From assembly GCA_011524615.1 (NCBI GenBank), contig WTJZ01000024.1, positions 3,872 to 14,910 on the forward strand: DNA of 11,039 nt. Direction: 5' to 3'. The stretch's first letter is position 1; every line of letters starts with the position of its first letter. The notes under the pieces are model-generated. The model was given only the letters and a program-made list of their open reading frames with translations. It ran no database searches and had not been told where the DNA came from. This document shows, piece by piece, positions 5,657 through 11,039 of the stretch. The stretch comes from Akkermansiaceae bacterium. Lineage in GTDB: Bacteria > Verrucomicrobiota > Verrucomicrobiia > Verrucomicrobiales > Akkermansiaceae. A program made the position numbers and the translations under genes.

Positions 5657-7636
5657 ATGGAAGAGGCTAATGAGGAGTGGAGCACTAGTTTTTGGTCTGA
5701 ACTCTATGAAGAGGCATCAGAACCGGAGACGCTCGATGACTCCTGTCCATCTCTGACTGATTTAGAGGCTGTATCTGAGAGGTATGGTGATTTTGTTAAG
5801 ATTGGTACAGGTGCGATCAAGAATGTGCATCAGTGTCTAGACCATCGGGCGAAGCGTCTCGTTGCTTATGCCACCGTGAAGGAAGGTCTTGACCCTATCT
5901 TCTATGAACTCCTGCTACATGAGGCGTGGTTAACTTCATCATTACAGCATCCGAATATTATCAAAGTGTACGATGTGGGGGTAGGAGAGAATCGCTTACC
6001 CTACTTTACGATGGACTTAAAGGGGAATACGACCTTAGCGGATATTCAAGGAAGTAGTTCCATCCGTGACTTATTAATAGTTTTCCTTAAAGTGTGTGAT
6101 GCTGTTGCCTATGCACACAAGGAAGGGGTAGTTCACCTCGACTTAAAGCCTGAAAATATCCAATGTGATCGTTTCGGAGAAGTATTAGTGTGTGACTGGG
6201 GCATCGGTAAGAGGCTTCAGGAGGGGGAGTGGGAAATGAGTGGGATACTAGAAGGAAGCAATCGGTCGGATACATTGATTGGTGAGGTCAGAGGATCTGT
6301 GGGCTACATGGCTCCAGAGCAGATAGAAGGTTCTCCACGGAAAGATGAGCGCACGGATATCTTTGCATTGGGTGCTATTCTGTACTTCTTGCTTAATGGT
6401 AAAGCCCCCTTTGCAGCTGAGTCGATAGCTGAGTCCCTGCAGCGCACAAAGGATGGAGTCTATGATGTGTATCAAGGAGGGAGCTCGGTGGGGGAATACA
6501 TCGGGCTCAATGCTATAATCAAAAGAGCAATTCACGTCGATAAAGCGCAAAGGTTTCAGCAAGTGCAAGACGTGCGAGAAGAGGTAGAAAGATGTCTAGG
6601 TGGTTACATGACCAAGACCGAGCGACCATCGCTGACGAGAAAGACGTGGCTATTTCTGAAACGTCATGGAATTAAGGCAACTATTGTGGCGGTAGCTTTA
6701 ATGATTACCAGTCTACTGGGAGTACTGAACCTTAATGAGAGACGGGTGAAAGAGGTGGCTCAAAATGAAGCTTATCAACTCTCTCATGAGTTAGACGAGA
6801 TGCTACAGAGTCAAGCGGTAATAGACGATGTGATTGTTGACCGTCGTTCTGAGTTGATTCAAAGAGTGATGAGGAGGTCTAGTAAGGTATTGCAGAGGCA
6901 ATATACAGAGCCCGACTTTGTAGAATATATACGGGAGCAAGAGATTTTGTTGAAGAAGGCGCTCCAACTTAACCCTGACCTTCTTCTCGCACGTTATACA
7001 TTATCCCATATTTATCTCATACAGATGAATGTAAAAGGGTATCATGAGTATCGGGTTCAGGATATACAAAACCCTAAACGAAAAGAGCTGGCGGAAGCTC
7101 TAAAGCTGTTCGCTCACTATTCGTATAGTGCGGAAAGTCGACCTGAGATTTCGGAAATTGCAGCCTTAATTGATGCCTTGGACCCTCTAGAGTACTCTCA
7201 TTACGACTTAGTCGAGTCTATGATGAGGTATGACCTGGAGGCTAGAACAGAACAGGGAGATTATTCAGCCCTCATGATGGAGATGCTAGAATACTACAAT
7301 CGTAAGAATGGATGCGAGGGAGTGCTAAAGCAGGGGATGTTGACCATCGAGAGCGAAGGCGGGCTCAGGTTACGTAACTCTCATGAGAATAGTATGTCGA
7401 TTCTATCACTATGTGAATTATCTCAGTGTAGTGTCTCAAGTACAGACTGGGTTAATCTCGTCCACTTTGATCATACACATATATCTATCCTAGACCTACA
7501 TCGAGTAAAGGAAGTGATCGCGGCCGACGTGACTGTGAACGGGTTAGAAGAATTGGTTCTGAGTGAGACCTGCGATGCACAGTCGATTAGCTCTAAGGTT
7601 AATTCTGATCGGAAGTATTCTGTTCTTCTGCAGTAA
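5657..7636 (+). CDS. Membrane Ser/Thr protein kinase with C-terminal sensor-like region
   Basis: A 659-residue Hanks-type kinase (numbering from ATG 5657). Kinase domain about 44-315: glycine loop IGTGAIKNV (49-57, last Gly replaced), likely ATP lysine K75 in TVKE, alpha-C glutamate E89, HLDLKPEN (160-167, Leu for Arg in HRD), DWG (180-182, for DFG), APE (219-221) and DERTDIFALG (230-239). All catalytic residues are present, so activity is expected. One hydrophobic span at about 341-358 follows a basic stretch, placing the kinase in the cytoplasm and about 300 residues outside. That part is helical at first, with a TPR-like stretch near 420-460 (LLKKALQLNPDLLLARYTL), and ends in LRR-like strands (STDWVNL, ISILDL, LEELVLSE, about 595-637). 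It probably senses an envelope signal and acts with the sigma factor 8 bp upstream. GTG at 5654 is an equally placed alternative start. Its stop is 7 bp from the convergent esterase gene. Confidence 0.9.
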   Translation: MEEANEEWSTSFWSELYEEASEPETLDDSCPSLTDLEAVSERYGDFVKIGTGAIKNVHQCLDHRAKRLVAYATVKEGLDPIFYELLLHEAWLTSSLQHPNIIKVYDVGVGENRLPYFTMDLKGNTTLADIQGSSSIRDLLIVFLKVCDAVAYAHKEGVVHLDLKPENIQCDRFGEVLVCDWGIGKRLQEGEWEMSGILEGSNRSDTLIGEVRGSVGYMAPEQIEGSPRKDERTDIFALGAILYFLLNGKAPFAAESIAESLQRTKDGVYDVYQGGSSVGEYIGLNAIIKRAIHVDKAQRFQQVQDVREEVERCLGGYMTKTERPSLTRKTWLFLKRHGIKATIVAVALMITSLLGVLNLNERRVKEVAQNEAYQLSHELDEMLQSQAVIDDVIVDRRSELIQRVMRRSSKVLQRQYTEPDFVEYIREQEILLKKALQLNPDLLLARYTLSHIYLIQMNVKGYHEYRVQDIQNPKRKELAEALKLFAHYSYSAESRPEISEIAALIDALDPLEYSHYDLVESMMRYDLEARTEQGDYSALMMEMLEYYNRKNGCEGVLKQGMLTIESEGGLRLRNSHENSMSILSLCELSQCSVSSTDWVNLVHFDHTHISILDLHRVKEVIAADVTVNGLEELVLSETCDAQSISSKVNSDRKYSVLLQ

Positions 7637-7643
7637 TTGGAGT

Positions 7644-10316
7644 TTAGCGAAGGGTGGCGCTCAGCCTGATGAATAGCTGAGGGGAGATACTCGGAATCGT
7701 TAGTTCTACGTCAGTATTCTCGGAGTCTATTAAAGTGCTGGTCCAATTCTCCATGTCTGTACCGTACTCGATATATTGGAGCGTATCATGAATAGAGGCG
7801 CTAGAGCGTTGGTAACAAACGGTGGTCGTATCTCCATCAATGGTATAGCTAATTTCAGGTTCAAAGTTTTTCTCATCGTTGGAGGAATTCAGGATGTATT
7901 CCATCACATTAAGGCGCCCATCAGCATCATCATCCAGTAGTGGAGTCCTTTTTACTGTTAGGTTTTCTGTTCTCTCCCAGGTGTCATAGCATACAAATTC
8001 GTCGTAAAGTTCGGCAACCTCAGAGGCAGAAAGGATATAGTTAAAGATTCGGAAGTCATCAACAGTACCGACAAAGTTTCCTGAGCTGGGGGCTGCGCAG
8101 CCAAGATAGGCAGTCGTTATGGTGGATATAGGGAGAGTTTGTGCTGATTTTTCATCCCAGAGCTGACCGTCTAGGTAGACTTGCATAGATCCTAGAGTAG
8201 TGTCTTTGGTGAATACCCAATGATGCCACGTGTCGTCATATGCTTCGGTAGAGAGTTTACTCGTTCTATTGTACACCCCACCAACAGAACCTACATCCCA
8301 AATCACGCGACCGTTCGAATGCGGGAGATAAAGTTGCATGACGTGGGTCGCAGCGGCGTCGCGGCATTTGAGTAAGGTGTCTGCTCTTGGTTGAGAATTG
8401 GAGTCACCTTTGACCCAGATCGAGAGGCTAATGGTGTCATCGATTTGAGCAAATGCCTCTGAAGGGAGGGTGATATAGTCATCGAGCCCATCAAGAGTAA
8501 TCGCATGACCGCCTTTGCCAGCTACCCAGCTCCCTCCAGATAACAGCGCTGAGAAATTATTACCAGAGAGGTCAGATAGGATTGGGGACTCGTCGTTCAT
8601 TTCCCAATGAGCGATTAACTGTGAACCCGAATAGTATCGGTTAATCGATGTACTAGGGGAAAAGATGATGCGATCAATGGGGAGAACCTGTGTATCCTGT
8701 AATGATGCTGTGAGAGTGATGAGGTCTCCTTCGGTTAAAAAGACATTGGGAATCGTCATCCGCTCTGTAATGAGGTGAGAGTCTGAGTTTGCAAGAAGAG
8801 GTACGGTAATAGTTGTCGAGTATGGCTCCACGGTCAGTGTAGAGTTTGTTTCTCCACTTTCCTTAAAGAAGTCGATGTAGATATCATAGACTCCATTAAA
8901 GCTTTGCCAAAATTCAATTTCTCTCGAGCCGGAAGTATTAAAGCTAGTGAAGCCATTACCTGAAGCGTAAGCGGCACCAAAAGTGGAATCAAAAGTCGTA
9001 TTTAAGTTTTCCAAGTCTTCTGTTTCGATGAGGAACGCCTGATTGAGTACGATGGTATCTGTAGCCGCGTACGTTCCGCTCTGATACTGGATATGCAGTT
9101 CTATACTAGAGTTATGTTCCACTTTGATCAGAGGAGAACGTTGCAATCTCTTGCTCGCTTGGCTAATAAGAGCGCTCGAATGAGAGGAGCTCCAACTGTC
9201 TTGTAGTAGGCCATCGATATAGAGCTCATATGTTGCTAATGCGGTGTCATAGTAGATCGTGTCGATATGATAGAGTCCCTCGTGTAAACCCTCATGTGCT
9301 AATGTTAGAGTACTGTCTGCTGTAGTGGATATGTAAGCACCATGATCTGCTAACTCAGAGGTGACAGTAGTGCAGTTCGTGAGAACCTGTTCTTCTGCCG
9401 CGTAACTCTGCACTAAACTATAGGGTGTCGGTGCGTATGAAGCGATCGTTGAGTCGCCAGATAGGTAGCCTAACTCTGAGAGAAACGTATCTGCCCTTTC
9501 GACAGCTTCTACGTAATCAGCTCGGCCATAATTGTAGAAGCCGTGATCAGCGCCGGGGAAGATGTAGTAGTGAGAATCGACACCCAAAGAGATGAGTTGT
9601 TCATGAAAGTCCTCTACCACAGATGGAGTGATCAGGGTATCTAGCTCCCCACTAAGATGAAGCAGAGGTGGGACGGTAGCATTTGCCTGAAAGTATGGCG
9701 AAATATCAAGATAGTCTTCCCCGAAATATTGATTACCATAACCTGCAGGAGAATTATCAATGACGGCATTGAAGAGAATGACTGCGTTTGGCTTCGAGAG
9801 GAGATTGGTATCATCTGTACTCTCTACAAAGCTTGATTCTGGTAATACTGCAGTACAAGCCGCGAGGTGTCCTCCTGCAGAGCCTCCTGAGGCAATTACC
9901 TTATCGGGGTCAATTCCTAGATTAGAGGCGTTTGCCCTTACCCATCTGATGGCACTGCGCGCATCCTTGACACTCTCATATGGCGAGGATTGATGGACCT
10001 TGGTGATACGGTAGTCAGCGGTTAATGCTACTATACCACGAGAGGCAAAGTAATCGGCAAAAGGAGCAAAAGAGGTTTGATCCCCTTGGACCCAGCCTCC
10101 GCCGAAGAAGAAGAGGATGACAGGGCGAGTGTCTGTAGAAGTGTGTTCCTCAGGATAGTAAGCATAGAGGTCTAATGCAATTCCGTCGACTTCCTTGTAG
10201 GTGAAAATTTCATCGGGGAGGAAGCCTGGCGTCTCTGCTTCAGCGATGAAAAGCGTGGCCGTTAGGAGGATAGGTATTTGTAAAATAAGTCGATAATAAC
10301 TGAGGATGCGATTCAT
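7644..10316 (-). CDS. Secreted multi-domain alpha/beta-hydrolase (esterase) with LamG-like module
   Basis: An 890-residue exported protein. Signal peptide 1-27 (hydrophobic ILQIPILLTATLFIAEA, then ETPG). The esterase domain, about 35-285, belongs to the HSL/BD-FAE-like group: FFGGGW (70-75, oxyanion loop), DYRIT (101-105), nucleophile S146 in GGSAGGH, D226 in SGELDTLI and H258 in GADHGF. Likely substrates are acetyl or feruloyl esters on polysaccharides. Two beta-rich regions follow. About 290-425 is unassigned. About 427-555 resembles a CBM6/35-like fold, starting IETEDLENL and ending LPIDRIIFS. A LamG/concanavalin-like module (565-772) contains HWEMNDES, DDTISLSIWVKG, DTWHHWVFTKD and GTVDDFRIFN. 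The C-terminus carries DDDADGRLNVMEYIL (795-809, Ca-loop-like) and a beta tail ending LFIRLSATLR, common in verrucomicrobial exoproteins. No PEP-CTERM signal is present. The oxyanion-loop His of HGGG is Phe. It is probably the last gene of an operon with the cupin gene 39 bp upstream. Confidence 0.88.
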   Translation of the reverse strand: MNRILSYYRLILQIPILLTATLFIAEAETPGFLPDEIFTYKEVDGIALDLYAYYPEEHTSTDTRPVILFFFGGGWVQGDQTSFAPFADYFASRGIVALTADYRITKVHQSSPYESVKDARSAIRWVRANASNLGIDPDKVIASGGSAGGHLAACTAVLPESSFVESTDDTNLLSKPNAVILFNAVIDNSPAGYGNQYFGEDYLDISPYFQANATVPPLLHLSGELDTLITPSVVEDFHEQLISLGVDSHYYIFPGADHGFYNYGRADYVEAVERADTFLSELGYLSGDSTIASYAPTPYSLVQSYAAEEQVLTNCTTVTSELADHGAYISTTADSTLTLAHEGLHEGLYHIDTIYYDTALATYELYIDGLLQDSWSSSHSSALISQASKRLQRSPLIKVEHNSSIELHIQYQSGTYAATDTIVLNQAFLIETEDLENLNTTFDSTFGAAYASGNGFTSFNTSGSREIEFWQSFNGVYDIYIDFFKESGETNSTLTVEPYSTTITVPLLANSDSHLITERMTIPNVFLTEGDLITLTASLQDTQVLPIDRIIFSPSTSINRYYSGSQLIAHWEMNDESPILSDLSGNNFSALLSGGSWVAGKGGHAITLDGLDDYITLPSEAFAQIDDTISLSIWVKGDSNSQPRADTLLKCRDAAATHVMQLYLPHSNGRVIWDVGSVGGVYNRTSKLSTEAYDDTWHHWVFTKDTTLGSMQVYLDGQLWDEKSAQTLPISTITTAYLGCAAPSSGNFVGTVDDFRIFNYILSASEVAELYDEFVCYDTWERTENLTVKRTPLLDDDADGRLNVMEYILNSSNDEKNFEPEISYTIDGDTTTVCYQRSSASIHDTLQYIEYGTDMENWTSTLIDSENTDVELTIPSISPQLFIRLSATLR

Positions 10317-10320
10317 TGAT

Positions 10321-10337
10321 GATATCTATGGGATATC
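10321..10337. repeat. Inverted repeat just upstream of the esterase start
   Basis: GATATC (10321-10326), TATGG, GATATC (10332-10337). Each arm is itself a palindrome, so the site reads as both a direct and an inverted repeat. It begins 5 bases before the esterase ATG, where the ribosome binding site should lie, and no Shine-Dalgarno sequence is visible there. A small translational hairpin or an operator is possible. Confidence 0.35.
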
Positions 10338-10355
10338 TCAGTGAGAGGTGGACAG

Positions 10356-10805
10356 TTAGAGGAACTTTTTTACATACGAGTTGAGGTTTTGGAGAGTATT
10401 TGCCTCAGCTGATTTGGGATCGATCATTGTGAAATCAACGAAGTCAAACCCTGGGCCCACCGAGCAACCTACTAGAACTTCGTCCGATAGTGGCTCTGCG
10501 GCTTGCCAATAATGAGCAGGTATTACGTAGCAATAACATTGGTTCTCAGGGGTGAGATCGATGTGTCCGAGTGCCTCAGAGTCACCGTCCCAGAACCAGA
10601 GTCGGAGCTTACCTTGGTAGAGGTTCCATACTTCATCGGAGGTGACTTTATGAAATTTACTTACTTCGCCATTCTTGAGGTGAAAGTAGATATGAGTGAG
10701 GGCAGATCGATGATCGCCATAGGAGGTAGTGATCTGAGAAATGGAGCGGAAGACTTCTTGGAAGCGGCCGCCTTCTGGGTGGGGAATGAGTTCTGAGGGC
10801 GTCAT
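10356..10805 (-). CDS. Cupin_5 (DUF985) family protein
   Basis: A 149-residue single-domain beta-barrel protein of the Cupin_5/DUF985 family. Family hallmarks are HPEGGRFQEVFRS (9-21), RSALTHIYFHLKNGEVSKFH (33-52), the VTSDEVW block (54-60) and the terminal VGCSVGPGFDFVDF (112-125). H52 and E58 lie on the face where cupins usually bind metal or small molecules. It has no signal peptide, so it is cytosolic. The start is taken at ATG 10805 because homology begins within ten residues of it and the upstream gene ends at 10809. The 3-bp gap upstream and 39-bp gap to the esterase indicate one transcription unit. The family's biochemical role is largely undefined; sugar-binding or epimerase-like roles have been suggested from the fold only. 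The length is normal for the family. Confidence 0.87.
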   Translation of the reverse strand: MTPSELIPHPEGGRFQEVFRSISQITTSYGDHRSALTHIYFHLKNGEVSKFHKVTSDEVWNLYQGKLRLWFWDGDSEALGHIDLTPENQCYCYVIPAHYWQAAEPLSDEVLVGCSVGPGFDFVDFTMIDPKSAEANTLQNLNSYVKKFL

Positions 10806-10808
10806 ATG

Positions 10809-11039
10809 TTAACGGGTTCTGCGAGATAGTAGCATGAGTAAGAGGGGACTCCACAGAATGATTCGTTCCCCTAGGGATAGGGTCCACTCTCCATGAGTAG
10901 CGAGCCGGTAAGGTAGGAGGAAGTAGATGAATGAGGTGATGCTAAAGGCGATGATCGTTACCCGATGTCGGGTGTGTGAGAAGGGGAGAAGCCACGTAAA
11001 ATACAATGCATGAACCATGGGGGGTGATGCTAAAATTGC
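10809..11039 (-). CDS. C-terminal end of a membrane protein, GT-C/GT87 glycosyltransferase-like (partial)
   Basis: The frame is open from the window edge to the stop at 10809, giving 76 visible codons that begin AILASPPMVHALYFTWLLPF. There are hydrophobic segments at about visible residues 12-20, 27-43 and 58-72, and a basic tail RRTR. The SPPMVHALYFTWLLP stretch recalls the 'SPxxHPWYxxWLLP' block near the end of GT-C polyprenyl-phosphate-dependent glycosyltransferases (GT87/DUF2029-type). The following hydrophobic helices suit their last transmembrane segments. An internal ATG at 11018 should not be taken as the start, because the block continues upstream of it. The stop lies 3 bp before the cupin start, so the genes are co-transcribed. 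The glycosyltransferase call is by pattern only; any polytopic membrane protein remains possible. Confidence 0.5.
   Translation of the reverse strand, partial: AILASPPMVHALYFTWLLPFSHTRHRVTIIAFSITSFIYFLLPYRLATHGEWTLSLGERIILWSPLLLMLLSRRTR

Noticed and set aside
5801..6320. The kinase as a pseudokinase because of HLD, DWG and the altered glycine loop.
   Set aside because: The catalytic Asp, Asn, metal-binding Asp, alpha-C Glu and a candidate ATP Lys are all present.
1..11039. A mobile element, defence island or CRISPR-like system.
   Set aside because: I found no transposase, integrase, nuclease, helicase, toxin-antitoxin pair, regular repeat array or terminal repeats on either strand.

Overview
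The window looks like the chromosome of a marine-type member of the Verrucomicrobiota, or a close PVC relative. This is an inference from gene content. The pointers are a PEP-CTERM-tailed surface protein, an ECF sigma factor directly followed by a membrane Ser/Thr kinase with a DWG motif, a secreted family-95 fucosidase, and a large secreted esterase with a LamG module and the Asp-rich C-terminal module common in verrucomicrobial exoproteins. There are no tRNA or rRNA genes, CRISPR arrays, insertion sequences or phage genes.

Left part (1-4783, all on the minus strand, listed in transcription order): a PEP-CTERM protein (4031-4783); a 221-bp intergenic stretch with three perfect hairpins (3900-4014); a GH95 alpha-L-fucosidase-like enzyme (1260-3809); an SDR oxidoreductase with an N-terminal signal peptide (393-1148); and the first 118 codons of a multi-pass transporter of the nucleotide-exchanger/MFS-like type, cut by the window edge (1-354).

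Centre (4784-7636): a divergent intergenic region of about 280 bp, then on the plus strand an ECF-type sigma factor (start placed at 5064) and, 8 bp later, a kinase with one membrane span and a roughly 300-residue C-terminal part predicted to lie outside the cytoplasm. A sequence with ECF-promoter geometry lies about 175 bp upstream of the sigma gene and may mark autoregulation.

Right part (7644-11039, minus strand): transcription enters from a membrane protein resembling the C-terminus of a GT-C/GT87-type glycosyltransferase (cut at the window edge), passes after 3 bp into a Cupin_5 (DUF985) protein, and after 39 bp into an 890-residue secreted alpha/beta-hydrolase with two middle beta-rich regions, a LamG-like module and a C-terminal module. 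This gene converges on the kinase gene with only 7 bp between the stop codons.

How they may fit together (inference): the fucosidase and the multi-domain esterase are both exported and suit attack on fucosylated and acylated polysaccharide. The sigma/kinase pair sits between them and could couple an envelope signal to expression of the divergent PEP-CTERM gene or of the enzymes. Nothing in the sequence proves that link. I see no clearly unprecedented system. The points most worth a second look are the Asp at a normally Asn catalytic position of the GH95 enzyme, the exported SDR, the sigma/kinase unit with its sensor region, the triple-hairpin region, and the missing HGGG histidine of the esterase.
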